A stretch of 64,000 bases of DNA from JALYUA01 sp039933215 (GCA_039933215.1 JBDTOO010000016.1:5897-69896), one strand, 5' to 3'. Shown: positions 10,658 to 19,229, counted from the stretch's first letter. The notes: generated from the sequence alone by a model not told the origin. Numbers and translations: made by a program.

Positions 10658-12709
10658 GTGCCGGGCACCACCGGGAGGATGGCTCCGCCGCCGGCGCCCC
10701 GACTCGAGTGGAGCCTCTTCGCGCTGTGCCTCGCCGTCTACGCGGCGACGCGGCTCGTGGGCATCACGCGCTTCCCGGCCTACTTCTTCTGCGACGAGGC
10801 CCTGCAGGGCAACCTCGCTTCGATGCTGCTCGACAACGGCTTTCGCGATCACACCGGGACGCTCTTTCCTCCGTACTTCCTGAACGATCGCCGCTGGGCC
10901 GTCAGCCTCTCGGTCTACATCCACCTCCTCCCGGTCTGGCTCTTCGGGAAATCCGTGGCGTGCGTGCGGGCGACCTCCGCGGCCGTCACGCTGCTCGGGG
11001 CGGCGGCCGCGGGGCTCGCGCTGAAGGAGATGAAGAGCCGCCTGTGGTGGATGGCACCCCTCATCGTCGGCGTCACGCCGCTCTTCTTCGTCCACGCGCG
11101 CCTCGGATTCGAGAGCGCGATGATGGCCTCGTTCTTCTTCTGTTTCGTGTGGGCATATTTCGTCTACCGGAACCGGGATCCGCGATGGATCTTCGTCGCG
11201 TTCTTCTTCGGCGCCTGCACGTTCTACGCGTACACGGCCGGCCAGGGGGTCATGCTCGTGACCGGCCTCGCCTTCCTCCTTTCCGATCTGCGCTACCACC
11301 TGCGGTTGAAGAAGAGACTCTGGATCGGCGCGCTCCTGTTCGCCGTCGTGCTCGCCGTTCCGTACGCCCGCTACCGGCGCCTCCATCCGGGGGTGGTGCA
11401 CGACCAGCTCGCCGTTCTCGATTCCTACTGGCTCCACCCGGTCCCGCTCTCGGCGAAGCTGAAGGAATTCGGCCGGAACTATGCGGCGGGACTCGATCCG
11501 CGCTACTGGTTCCGGCCGAACGACCGGGAATTCGCGCGCCACCGCATGGACGGGATGGCCTTCCTGCCTCCTTACTTCGTCCCGTTCGTCGTCCTGGGGA
11601 TCTACGCCTGCGGCCGCCGCTTCCTCCGGTCGCCGCTCCACCGGGCGGTCCTCCTGACGCCCTTCGGCGTCCCCTTCTCCGGCGCGGTGGCGAACCTCCA
11701 GATCCTCCGCCTTCTCGCGATGATCGTGCCCGTCGTGCTCCTGACGGCGGTCGGGCTCGACCAGGTCTACGAGTGGTTGTCGCGCTGGCGCCGGCGTTGG
11801 GTTATCGCCGCCGCGTGCGCCGCCGCCCTCGCGATCCAGTGCGCGAACCTGACACGCCTCGCGCTCACCCGGGGTCCGACCTGGGAACGCGACTACGGCC
11901 TTTACGGGCTGCAATGGGGCGCCCCGCAGGTCTTCGCCGCCATTCGGGAGGAGCTCGTCCGTTCGAAGGATGCCCGCGTCCTCGTCTCCTCGACGTGGGC
12001 CAACAACCCCGCGGAGTTCGCGACGTTCTTCCTGTCCTCCGCGGAACGCCGGCGCGTCGTCATCGGCGACATCCGGGCGTGGGACGACCGCCAGACTTCG
12101 CTCTCGGGGACGGAAGTCTTCGTGATGACGCCGTCCGAATACGAGCTCGCGAAGAGCAAGCCGAAGTTCGAGCTCCTGCCGCCTCTCCGGACCATCCCCT
12201 ACCCGGACGGAGCTCCCGGCTTCCGCTTCGTGCGGCTGCGATACGCGCCCAACGCGGCCGCGCTCTTCGCGGAGGAGAGAACGGCGCGCGCGGCGCTGCG
12301 CGAGGAGATCGTCACGGTCCGCGGCGAGAGTTGGTCCGTGAGGCACTCGCAGACCGACATGGGCAGCCTTCCGGACCTCTTCGACGGCCGTCCCGAGACG
12401 ATCATGCGGGGGCAGGAGGTCAATCCCCTCGTCTTCGACGTCGGGTTCTCCAGACCCCGCCCGCTCTCGGGCGTCACCCTCGTCCTCGGCTCCATGGACC
12501 GAGCGCACATCCGGCTGCTGGTGACGCCGGACGGCGGCGGAGAGCCGCGGGTCGGAGACCTCGTGATCACCAACCGGCCCCCGCGGGCGTCCGTGTTCGT
12601 CCCGCTGCCGGGGGGGTCGGTCCTGTCGGCGCGGGCCCGCGTCGAGATCGCCGATGGGAACGGGGTCGATCCGACCTTCATCGAGGTCGGCGAGATGACC
12701 TTCCGGTGA
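10658..12709 (+). CDS. GT39/ArnT-like membrane glycosyltransferase with C-terminal discoidin-like domain
   Basis: A polytopic protein of 683 residues. The first outer loop contains FFCDEALQ (Asp46-Glu47), the position of the catalytic acidic pair in PMT/ArnT-type GT-C enzymes that use polyprenyl-phosphate sugars. About ten membrane helices follow up to about residue 400. The last 130 residues are soluble and include LPDLFDGRPET and a beta-rich stretch resembling an F5/8 type C (discoidin) fold, so a carbohydrate-binding module is possible. The start is uncertain: GTG at 10658 gives the longest form, while ATG at 10679 has GGGAGG directly against it, too close to be a normal ribosome site. It ends the forward-strand glycan block, before a hairpin shared with the convergent GT2 gene. 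Confidence 0.82.
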   Translation: MPGTTGRMAPPPAPRLEWSLFALCLAVYAATRLVGITRFPAYFFCDEALQGNLASMLLDNGFRDHTGTLFPPYFLNDRRWAVSLSVYIHLLPVWLFGKSVACVRATSAAVTLLGAAAAGLALKEMKSRLWWMAPLIVGVTPLFFVHARLGFESAMMASFFFCFVWAYFVYRNRDPRWIFVAFFFGACTFYAYTAGQGVMLVTGLAFLLSDLRYHLRLKKRLWIGALLFAVVLAVPYARYRRLHPGVVHDQLAVLDSYWLHPVPLSAKLKEFGRNYAAGLDPRYWFRPNDREFARHRMDGMAFLPPYFVPFVVLGIYACGRRFLRSPLHRAVLLTPFGVPFSGAVANLQILRLLAMIVPVVLLTAVGLDQVYEWLSRWRRRWVIAAACAAALAIQCANLTRLALTRGPTWERDYGLYGLQWGAPQVFAAIREELVRSKDARVLVSSTWANNPAEFATFFLSSAERRRVVIGDIRAWDDRQTSLSGTEVFVMTPSEYELAKSKPKFELLPPLRTIPYPDGAPGFRFVRLRYAPNAAALFAEERTARAALREEIVTVRGESWSVRHSQTDMGSLPDLFDGRPETIMRGQEVNPLVFDVGFSRPRPLSGVTLVLGSMDRAHIRLLVTPDGGGEPRVGDLVITNRPPRASVFVPLPGGSVLSARARVEIADGNGVDPTFIEVGEMTFR

Positions 12710-12758
12710 TTCGGCGCGCCTAGCAGCGTGTCCGAGTCATGTCTGTGGCACTGCCTTT

Positions 12759-12782
12759 GAGCGCGGCGTCCTTTCCGCGCTC
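12759..12782. terminator. Bidirectional hairpin between convergent genes
   Basis: An 8-bp perfect stem GAGCGCGG/CCGCGCTC with an 8-nt loop (CGTCCTTT) lies between the stop of the GT39-like gene (12709) and the stop of the convergent GT2 gene (12797). The loop supplies a short T run on the forward strand; there is no long U tract. It probably terminates or stabilises both transcripts. Confidence 0.55.
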
Positions 12783-12796
12783 CGCGCGGGGCGCCG

Positions 12797-13558
12797 CTAC
12801 CGCCGGCCGTTGGCCGCCGCGACCCGCCGGAGCTGATCGGCGCGGGCGATCTCCTCGCGGAGCTCGAACAGGTAGCGCATCACGCGGCGGATCGTCCCGA
12901 GCATCTTCCACGGCCGGTGGATGCTCTGCCCCGCTTCGCGCGGAAAGTGATTCACGACGACCTCGGACACCTTCCAGCCCGCGATGCGGCACCGCGCGAA
13001 GATCTCGTCGCCCACGAAGTTGATGCGATGCCGGATCTCGATCCGCCGCGCGACGTCGCGCCGGAATGCGCGGCAGCCGCCGTTGATGTCGTGGAGCGGG
13101 GAGCCCAGGAGCCACCCGGAGAGGGTGTTCAGCCCCTTGGAGAGGATCAGGCGGGCGAAGGGATCGTGGCGTTTCTTCTTCCATCCGAAGACGACATCCG
13201 CGCCGGCGTCGATCGCGTCCAGGAAGCGCGGCGCGTCGGCCATCGTGTGCTGGCCGTCGCCGTCGACGACCATCACGACCTCTCCCGGCGTGTTGCGCAA
13301 CGCGGTCTCCGTCGCCACCGCGTAGCCTTTGTTCCCGTCGTGATGGAAGACGCCGATCCGCGGATCGTTCCGGGCGAGGCCGTCGGCGATCTCGCCCGTG
13401 CGGTCGCGGCTCCCGTCGTCGACGATCAGGATCCGCCAGTCGAGCCCCGGGATGGCGGAGAGCGAGGAGACCGCTTCGGCGACGGTCTTCGCGATGAGCT
13501 CCTCCTCGTTGTAGGCCAGAAACGCGACCCCGAACCGAGGCTGTTTTTCAGTGGCCAT
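12797..13558 (-). CDS. Glycosyltransferase family 2 (polyprenyl-phosphate sugar synthase-like)
   Basis: A GT-A enzyme of 253 residues. It starts with FGVAFLAYNEEE, has the nucleotide-binding VDDGSRDRT, and the DxD-type metal motif VDGDGQHT near residue 97. The layout resembles DPM1-type dolichol/undecaprenyl-phosphate sugar transferases, which load one sugar from an NDP donor onto polyprenyl phosphate. There is no obvious membrane anchor, so it would act on the inner face of the membrane. Its start lies 11 nt inside the upstream UbiA-like gene, so the two are translationally coupled. A product on polyprenyl phosphate would suit the GT39-like enzymes next door, which use such donors. The specific sugar cannot be read. 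Confidence 0.9.
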   Translation of the reverse strand: MATEKQPRFGVAFLAYNEEELIAKTVAEAVSSLSAIPGLDWRILIVDDGSRDRTGEIADGLARNDPRIGVFHHDGNKGYAVATETALRNTPGEVVMVVDGDGQHTMADAPRFLDAIDAGADVVFGWKKKRHDPFARLILSKGLNTLSGWLLGSPLHDINGGCRAFRRDVARRIEIRHRINFVGDEIFARCRIAGWKVSEVVVNHFPREAGQSIHRPWKMLGTIRRVMRYLFELREEIARADQLRRVAAANGRR

Positions 13559-14471
13559 AAATGATCCACCCCGCGGTCGCCACCCATCCGACGACGATGA
13601 CCAGGAGCCATGGGTCGTCGATGAGAAGCGTCTGCGTGGGGTTTCCTCCTCCCCCCTGGCGGTAGACCAGGCGGACGTAGCGGGCGACTCCCAGGACGAC
13701 GAACGGAACGGTCGGAGCGAAGCTGCGGCCCCCGTGGATCTGCAGGGTCGAGGGCGTCACGCTGTAGGCGGCGTAGGCCGAGACGGTCGTCAGTGCGGTC
13801 ACGATGAACAGAAAGTCCAGACCCTCGACTCCGTAGGAAGCGAGCACCGCTCGATGCTCCGAGGACGACGTCCGACCCGCGTTCTGGAGCTCCCACTGCC
13901 GCTTCCCGACGACCAGGAAGAGCGCGAGAACGTAGGCGCACCCCATGAGAAACGGCGAGGGGGCGACGCCCGCGAGCGCCGCGCCGGCGAGCGCCCGGAG
14001 AGGCAGTCCCGCCGCGACGATCAGCGCCTCGAGGAAGGGCACCTGCTTCAGCACGAGCGAGTAGGCGATCATGAGGGCCGCATACAGCGCGCACCATCTT
14101 CCGAACCGTGCGTCGATCGCGAAGGCCGCGGCCAGGCCGCCGGCCCCCGCGACGACCGCGGCGACGACAGCCGTCCGCACGGAGAGTTCGCCGGTCGCGA
14201 GGGGCCGCAGCCGCTTGACCGGGTGCGCGCGGTCGCGCTCGCGGTCCATCACGTCGTTGACCAGGTAGATCGCGCTCGTGACCGCGCAGAAAACGACGAG
14301 GCCGGCGGTGGCGAGGGCCCACCCGCGCGCCGTCGCGAGCGCGCCGCCGAACAAAAACGGCAGGGGGAGAACGAGGTTCTTGACCCACTGAGCCGGCCGC
14401 GCGGAGGCGAACAGGGCGGGAAGAGGGGATCGCGCGGCCGGAGCCCGCTCTCCCTCCGATCTGGCCGCCAT
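13548..14471 (-). CDS. UbiA-family prenyltransferase, decaprenyl-phosphate phosphoribosyltransferase-like
   Basis: A membrane protein of 307 residues with about nine helices. The first Asp-rich motif reads NDVMDRERDRAHPVKRLRP, and the N-terminal RPAQWVKN matches the DPPR synthase branch of UbiA (RxxQWxKN, then NDxxDxxxDRxHPxKRxRP). That enzyme transfers phosphoribose from PRPP to polyprenyl phosphate, the first step towards polyprenyl-phosphate arabinose or a related pentose. The ATG at 14471 is chosen because a TACAAT box lies 10 nt upstream and conservation begins after it; the frame stays open to 14579. Its stop overlaps the GT2 start by 11 nt. Together they could make lipid-linked sugar donors for the GT39-type enzymes. 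Confidence 0.88.
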   Translation of the reverse strand: MAARSEGERAPAARSPLPALFASARPAQWVKNLVLPLPFLFGGALATARGWALATAGLVVFCAVTSAIYLVNDVMDRERDRAHPVKRLRPLATGELSVRTAVVAAVVAGAGGLAAAFAIDARFGRWCALYAALMIAYSLVLKQVPFLEALIVAAGLPLRALAGAALAGVAPSPFLMGCAYVLALFLVVGKRQWELQNAGRTSSSEHRAVLASYGVEGLDFLFIVTALTTVSAYAAYSVTPSTLQIHGGRSFAPTVPFVVLGVARYVRLVYRQGGGGNPTQTLLIDDPWLLVIVVGWVATAGWIIYGH

Positions 14472-14481
14472 CAGTGTTCCA

Positions 14482-14487
14482 TTGTAC
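14482..14487 (-). promoter_or_regulatory. Putative -10 box (TACAAT) for the UbiA-like gene
   Basis: Reading the minus strand, TACAAT lies 10 nt before the ATG at 14471, with no Shine-Dalgarno sequence between them. Transcription would begin within a few bases of the start codon. Confidence 0.5.
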
Positions 14488-14569
14488 TTCCCTTCGACGG
14501 CTCTCAGATCGGGCTCGCGCCTTCGGCAGGTCGGTCGCGCATATCCGGCCATCGGCGGCTGATCGGATT

Positions 14570-14707
14570 GCCGGGTCATCGGGTGTCGGACCCAGGGGTC
14601 GTCGCTCGGCGCAGGGAGACATGCGCTTTGGCGGCGCTTCCGAACTCGAGGTCATCGATGGCCGCATTCCCAGATGGCCCGATGACCCGATGACCCGATG
14701 GCCCGAT
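14570..14707. repeat. Intergenic repeat island: four 8-bp tandem units plus inverted copies
   Basis: The 326-bp gap between the UbiA-like gene and the flavoprotein gene has no coding signal. At 14676-14707 four 8-bp units follow each other (GGCCCGAT, GACCCGAT, GACCCGAT, GGCCCGAT). At 14572-14582 the inverse GGGTCATCGGG occurs, giving 11-bp complementary arms (CCCGATGACCC at 14678 and 14686); degenerate copies (GGCCATCGG, CTGATCGG) sit just before it. The island could fold into a large cruciform or be a small dispersed repeat family. It is too short and irregular to be CRISPR. Confidence 0.75.
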
Positions 14708-14727
14708 CGCCGACAAATGGCCGGATA

Positions 14728-14757
14728 GAAACACGGCGCCGTAAGGCGGCGTGTTTC
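14728..14757 (-). terminator. Hairpin terminator of the thioredoxin-reductase-like gene
   Basis: A 13-bp stem with one mismatch (arms GAAACACGGCGCC and GGCGGCGTGTTTC) closes on a GTAA loop 40 nt after the flavoprotein stop. On the minus strand the stem ends in GTGTTTCTATCC, a modest T-rich tail. This is the clearest intrinsic-terminator candidate in the window. Confidence 0.65.
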
Positions 14758-14797
14758 AGATCTCCGTGAATCGATCGTCCGGTCACCCGGTGGCCGA

Positions 14798-15709
14798 CTA
14801 CAGGCCTCTCTCTTCTTTCTGGAGCGCGGCGTTGATCGCGAAGCCGGCCTTGGCTCCCTCGGCCGCCGCGACGACGACGAGCTGGACGTCCTCGGACGCG
14901 TCGCCAGCGGCATAGAGGCCCGGAATCCGCGTCCACGCGAGACGATTCGTCCGGATCGCGCCGCGCCGGTTGAAGGCGCAGCCGAGCCGCTCGGCGAGAG
15001 GCGATCGCTGGTGTTGTCCCGTGTTGAAGAAGAGGGCCTGGCGGTCGAGGGGGTCTCCTTTTTCGAAGACGATCCGCCGCAGAGCGCCGTCGTCGCTCTC
15101 GAGGCGTTCGATCCTCTCCCGGCGGATGCGCACGCCGTTGCGCTCGAGGCGTTGGAGGTCCGCGGCGGTGAGCCGGCCGCGTCCGCCCGTGCACAGGACC
15201 ACGTCGTCGCTCCACGTGCGGAGAGACAGCGCGAGGCCGACGGCGGCGCGGCCGGGCCCGTAGGCCGCGAGCGACTGTCCCCGACGCTCGAACGCGTCGC
15301 AATACGGGCAGTGGAAGACGCTCGATCCGTAGAGCTCGCGGACGCCGTCGAACTCGGGGAGGCGGTCGACCACGCCGGACGCGAGCAGGAGCATCCGGCA
15401 AGAGAGCCGGCGGCCGTCTCCGAGCGACACCGTGAAACCGGACTCCGTCGCCTGGGCGTCGGAGACCTCGCGGAGCACGATCTCGACGCCGTACGGCTTC
15501 AGGTCTTCGCGGGCGATCCGAAGGAACTCCGCCGGGGGGATGCCGTCCCGGGTGAGAAATCCGTGCATGGCGTGGGACGCGGCGTTGCGGGGCTTCCCGA
15601 CGTCGCAGACGAGAACGCGGCGGCCGCAGCGCCCGAGAAGGAGCGCCGCCGAGAGGCCGGCCGGACCTCCTCCCACGATGATCGCGTCGTACGCCTTGTC
15701 GTTGGACAT
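14798..15709 (-). CDS. NAD(P)/FAD-dependent oxidoreductase, thioredoxin-reductase-like
   Basis: A flavoprotein of 303 residues. The FAD-binding GGGPAGLSAA is at the N-terminus, and FHCPYCDAFE near residues 133-142 contains the redox-active CxxC typical of low-molecular-weight thioredoxin reductases and their relatives. The second dinucleotide motif reads YGPGRAAVGLA where GxGxxA is usual. The C-terminal GLYAAGD is the FAD-binding motif of this family. Length is normal to slightly short. CPYC occurs in a branch of TrxB-like proteins not all of which reduce thioredoxin, and no thioredoxin gene is adjacent. Followed by a hairpin terminator; divergent from the kinase gene across 69 bp. Confidence 0.88.
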   Translation of the reverse strand: MSNDKAYDAIIVGGGPAGLSAALLLGRCGRRVLVCDVGKPRNAASHAMHGFLTRDGIPPAEFLRIAREDLKPYGVEIVLREVSDAQATESGFTVSLGDGRRLSCRMLLLASGVVDRLPEFDGVRELYGSSVFHCPYCDAFERRGQSLAAYGPGRAAVGLALSLRTWSDDVVLCTGGRGRLTAADLQRLERNGVRIRRERIERLESDDGALRRIVFEKGDPLDRQALFFNTGQHQRSPLAERLGCAFNRRGAIRTNRLAWTRIPGLYAAGDASEDVQLVVVAAAEGAKAGFAINAALQKEERGL

Positions 15710-15758
15710 CTGCTCGCTTTCGTGCGCCGTCCTGCAGCCAACGTGCCACGGGACCGTC

Positions 15759-15764
15759 TACAAT
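15759..15764 (+). promoter_or_regulatory. Putative -10 box (TACAAT) for the Ser/Thr kinase
   Basis: TACAAT lies 14 nt before the GTG at 15779, with GAGG at 15771-15774 as a short ribosome site. The -35 region has no recognisable consensus. Confidence 0.45.
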
Positions 15765-15778
15765 CGCCCCGAGGCGAC

Positions 15779-17707
15779 GTGCAGCAACCTGGCACACTGA
15801 TCGAAGGCAAGTACGAGATCCTGGGAAAAATCCGCGAAGGCGGCATGGGGGCGATCTACAAGGTCCGCCACCGCCTCTTAGACGAGATCCGGGTCGTCAA
15901 GGTCATGCGCACCCAGGCGCTCGCCGACGAGGAGCTGAAACAGCGGTTCGTCGAAGAGGCCAAGACGGCCACCCGTCTGAAGCACCCGAACATCTGCACG
16001 ATCCACGACTTCGCGCTCGACGCCGACGGCACGGCCTACCTGGTCATGGAGTTCATCGACGGGGCAACCGTCGCGGAGCTCTCCAGGACCCCGGCCCGGC
16101 CCGGGATCGGGACCGCGCTCGAGATCGCGCAGCAGACGCTTCTGGCCCTCGCCTACCTCCACCGGCGCAACGTCGTGCACCGGGACGTCGCGCCCGACAA
16201 CATCATGGTCACTCACGACGAAGAGGGCCGGCCGCTCGTGAAGCTGATCGATCTCGGCATCGCGAAGGCGCTCGACAAGCCCGGCGCCGACATGACGTCG
16301 ACGGGCGTCTTCCTCGGAAAGCTCAAGTACGCGTCGCCCGAGCAGTACGGCGCGCTCCCCCCGGGCGAGAAGATCGACGGACGGAGCGATCTCTACAGCC
16401 TGGGGGTCGTGCTCTACGAGCTCTTGACGGGAGCGCGACCGTTCTCGGGTGAAACGCCGGCCGAGCTGCTGCGGGCGCACCTCTTCTCCCCGCCGCTCCC
16501 ATTTGCCGAGTCCGACCCCCACAACCAGGTCCCGGAGGAGCTCCGACAGGCGATTCTGAAGGCGCTGGAGAAGAAGCGCGAAGAGCGCTACGGGACAGCC
16601 GAAGACTTCCACCGGGAGATCCTTCGCATCAAGAGCCGGATGGCGGCGTCGGAAGCCGGAGGCGCGGAGGCGACGGTGACCATGCTCTCCCGGGCCCGCG
16701 CGTCGCGGGACGATGTCGGTTCCCCCACGACTCCGAGCGCCCAGGACCGCCTCGACCGCCAGTTCATCGCGGCGGCGACCCCGCACCCCTCGAACCCACC
16801 CTTGAGGACCGTCGAGCGCCGGGACGAGACGGAGGCCTCTTCTCCGTCCGGTACCAACCGCATCACGGTGCCCTTCCCCCGCCGGCGACGGAGCGGCCTC
16901 GGCCTCCTGGCCGCCGGCCTCGCGGTCGGGGCCCTCGCCGCCTACTTCGCGCTCCGGCCGCCTCGAGACGCCGCCGCGATTCCTCCGGGAGACCGGGACG
17001 CGTCGTCCGGACGCTCCGGTGGCCCGGCCGCACCGGCGCCGGCGGCGCCGCCCGCGCCGCGCGCCGCGGCCCTCGAGCCGACGGAGGCCCCGTCGCCCGC
17101 CCCGACCGAGATCCCGGAAGCGGAGCCGACCGCCCAGGCCCCCGCCGTCCGGGCGACCCGCCCTCCTACGCCGCAGGCCACCCCGCGCCGCCCCGCGACG
17201 CCGCCGCCCCGCCGGACCGAGCCGCCGCGAATCGCCGCGGTCCTTCCGCCCCCCGTACCGTCGCCGGCAGTCTCGGCTCCCTTCGTCTCGGAATCGCCTC
17301 GTCGAGCGGATCCCACGCCGCGGCCCGCGCCGCCGCCGCTGCCGCCGGCCGCGCCCTCTGCCGCCCCCGAGCCGAAGTCCGTCTCATCCGAGTCCGACCG
17401 GATCCGGGACGCGATCCGCCGCTACGAGAGGGCTCAGAACACGCTCGACACCGACCTCTACGCGAGAGTCTTCCCGGGCGCCGACCGGGCGCGCGTCCAG
17501 GCGGCATTCGACAATTTCCGCTCGCAGACGGTCACGTTCGAGAACATCCGGGTGGACGTCGTCCCGGGCGCGACGCGCGCCACCGCGCGCCTCCATGAAC
17601 GGCGCGTCGCCGTCCCGCGTGTCGGCAGCGAGCAGCGTCTCGAAGGCGACCGGACGATCCAGCTCCAGAAACAGGGCGACGGCTGGATCATCACCGGCCT
17701 GCGGTGA
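15779..17707 (+). CDS. Membrane-anchored Ser/Thr protein kinase with C-terminal NTF2-like domain
   Basis: A protein of 642 residues starting at GTG with GAGG just upstream; the kinase domain begins within ten residues. Features include the glycine loop REGGMG, the ATP-anchoring Lys in VVKVM, the catalytic loop HRDVAPDN, DLG in place of DFG, and an SPEQY activation-loop end. HRD is intact, but the following Lys of HRDLKxxN is Ala, a variant seen in a branch of bacterial kinases (HRDxxPDN). A single membrane helix at about residues 371-392 is followed by a Pro/Ala-rich extracytoplasmic linker of about 140 residues. The last 110 residues resemble an NTF2/SnoaL-type fold. The kinase should sense through the outer domain and phosphorylate cytoplasmic targets; neither ligand nor substrate can be inferred. 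Confidence 0.88.
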   Translation: MQQPGTLIEGKYEILGKIREGGMGAIYKVRHRLLDEIRVVKVMRTQALADEELKQRFVEEAKTATRLKHPNICTIHDFALDADGTAYLVMEFIDGATVAELSRTPARPGIGTALEIAQQTLLALAYLHRRNVVHRDVAPDNIMVTHDEEGRPLVKLIDLGIAKALDKPGADMTSTGVFLGKLKYASPEQYGALPPGEKIDGRSDLYSLGVVLYELLTGARPFSGETPAELLRAHLFSPPLPFAESDPHNQVPEELRQAILKALEKKREERYGTAEDFHREILRIKSRMAASEAGGAEATVTMLSRARASRDDVGSPTTPSAQDRLDRQFIAAATPHPSNPPLRTVERRDETEASSPSGTNRITVPFPRRRRSGLGLLAAGLAVGALAAYFALRPPRDAAAIPPGDRDASSGRSGGPAAPAPAAPPAPRAAALEPTEAPSPAPTEIPEAEPTAQAPAVRATRPPTPQATPRRPATPPPRRTEPPRIAAVLPPPVPSPAVSAPFVSESPRRADPTPRPAPPPLPPAAPSAAPEPKSVSSESDRIRDAIRRYERAQNTLDTDLYARVFPGADRARVQAAFDNFRSQTVTFENIRVDVVPGATRATARLHERRVAVPRVGSEQRLEGDRTIQLQKQGDGWIITGLR

Positions 17708-17714
17708 CGACTTT

Positions 17715-17748
17715 CGGCCGGAGACATTCGCTTCGCGAATCGCGGCCG
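17715..17748. terminator. Nested hairpin between convergent kinase and barrel genes
   Basis: Outer arms CGGCCG (17715-17720 and 17743-17748) enclose an inner stem ATTCGC/GCGAAT with a TTC loop. It starts 8 nt after the kinase stop and lies before the convergent gene's stop at 17831. Its symmetry would serve both directions; there is no U tract. Confidence 0.45.
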
Positions 17749-17830
17749 ACGTAAGGGCCGGAACGTCGCGGGTCTCTCCAGGAGTGCTCCGCCCGTCGCC
17801 ACCGGCGACGAACCCTACGCTCGACGAATT

Positions 17831-19159
17831 CTAAAAGCTGTAGTCGAACCCCACGAGCGGCGAGAAGCGGTCCTGGAGGCCGTTGCGGTCGAGCGCGAAG
17901 AGGCCGTTGATCGTCAGCAGGAAGTTTCCGAACGGATTGATCTTCAGGCCGGCGGACCCGAGCAGAGTCGTCGTGTCGCGCGTCTCGCTGACCAGACGCG
18001 GGAAGACCGCGGTGTGGATCTCGGGAGGAGCCGCGGGATTCTGGATGACGTTGTACTGGAAGGTGGTGTCGACGACGCGGACGACCTGCGCCCGGCGATA
18101 CGTACGCCCGAGGACGTCCGCCGCGAACGTCAGCCGCGGAGAGAGCGCCCAGTCGAAGCCTCCGGTGTAGGCGATCTCGTCCGGCAGGTCGCGGCCGCCC
18201 CGCGCGCGCGACGTCCAGTTGTAGCCGGCGTTGATGTGCGGCGAGAAGCTCCCCAGGTGGAGGGAACCGACGAGGTAGCCCTTGACCTGCGTGGACCCGG
18301 TGCCGAGGAGGTCCTGCTCCTCCCCCGTCGGAACCCGGACGTCCGCCGCGAGCGCGAGTCCGCCGGTCCGGCCCTGCAACAGGCCGAGCTTACCCCGCAG
18401 CACCACGTCGCCGACGCCCGAAGCGCTCCCGTTCTGGCGGAAGCTCTCCGCCGTCCCTCCGTTGACGAACGTGTGGATCGGAGAGGCGATCCCCGTCGCC
18501 TGCCGCACGATCGTCGCGTCCGTCTGCGCCTCGATGCCCACGCGGACGATTGGAACGGCGACTCCCACGTCCAGCCGGTCCGTGACCCCGTAGGTCAGCA
18601 CGAACGCGGTGATGTCCGTGTCGACCTTGAGGAAGAGGCGGGCGGTGATCACGTCCCCCTCGAACCAGAACTCGAGATTCGTATGGTCCTGGTTCGTGTC
18701 CTGATGGGTGAACACCAGGCGCGCGTCGCCCTCCCGCAGGCCGAGGGCGTCGATCCGGTCGAACGTAAAATGGCTGTAGTTGATGCCGGCGTTCAGCTTG
18801 CCCTTGCCGATCGTCTCGGCGCGTTCGGCGTAGATCGGCCCGAAGCTGTCCGACGCGCGCGTGAAGACGCCGAGCGCCGGATCGAAGTTGTAGGTGAAGC
18901 CTCCGGCCGAGGACGCGAGCGGGAAGGACGAGAGCTGGTTCGCGAGCTCCGAGTTGAACTGCTGCAGAGCGGTGAACTGCGGGGAGTCCTCCCCGATGAA
19001 GTGCGCCTGGTGGCTGAACCCCGCCGCGGGCGGCGCGAGCGTGATCCCTTCGTGGAGGAAATCGGTCAGCAGGTCCCGCAGGTTGAAGCTCTGAGCCCGC
19101 GCGGCGGCGGGCGCAGAGGCAGTCAGCGCGAGAACGAGCCCGAGCGTTCGAAGCCTCAT
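17831..19159 (-). CDS. Outer-membrane beta-barrel protein of unknown function
   Basis: A protein of 442 residues with a signal peptide ending near AARAQ. The body has alternating hydrophobic/polar strands and the chain ends in GFDYSF; the terminal Phe is the usual signal for outer-membrane assembly. The barrel part (about residues 110-442) resembles proteins annotated as phenol-degradation MetA-like or generic transporters, whose function is mostly unknown. The N-terminal 60 residues (LHEGITLAPP, FSHQAHF) recur in such proteins in related bacteria. It has its own sigma-70-like promoter and a strong GAGAGGAG ribosome site, and is flanked by unrelated genes. Confidence 0.75.
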   Translation of the reverse strand: MRLRTLGLVLALTASAPAAARAQSFNLRDLLTDFLHEGITLAPPAAGFSHQAHFIGEDSPQFTALQQFNSELANQLSSFPLASSAGGFTYNFDPALGVFTRASDSFGPIYAERAETIGKGKLNAGINYSHFTFDRIDALGLREGDARLVFTHQDTNQDHTNLEFWFEGDVITARLFLKVDTDITAFVLTYGVTDRLDVGVAVPIVRVGIEAQTDATIVRQATGIASPIHTFVNGGTAESFRQNGSASGVGDVVLRGKLGLLQGRTGGLALAADVRVPTGEEQDLLGTGSTQVKGYLVGSLHLGSFSPHINAGYNWTSRARGGRDLPDEIAYTGGFDWALSPRLTFAADVLGRTYRRAQVVRVVDTTFQYNVIQNPAAPPEIHTAVFPRLVSETRDTTTLLGSAGLKINPFGNFLLTINGLFALDRNGLQDRFSPLVGFDYSF

Positions 19160-19200
19160 GATCGTCTCTCCTCTCGTCTCGGCGAAGCGGCTTTTCCGCC

Positions 19201-19229
19201 AGCGTAAGGTCGCGCACGCTCCTCGTCAA
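19201..19229 (-). promoter_or_regulatory. Sigma-70-like promoter of the barrel gene
   Basis: On the minus strand TTGACG (19229-19224), a 17-nt spacer and TACGCT (19206-19201) are followed 41 nt later by the ATG, with GAGAGGAGAGACG as ribosome site. It is the best-formed two-box promoter in the window. Confidence 0.6.

Noticed and set aside
7795..10671. A 958-codon open frame on the minus strand
   Set aside because: It is antisense to the well-supported Agl23-like gene; its composition is charged and repetitive with no recognisable fold.
14676..14707. Possible CRISPR array
   Set aside because: The units are only 8 bp, contiguous, without spacers, and no cas genes are present.
15011..15778. 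Extended N-terminus of the Ser/Thr kinase
   Set aside because: This part of the frame is antisense to the flavoprotein gene; the kinase fold begins just after GTG 15779.
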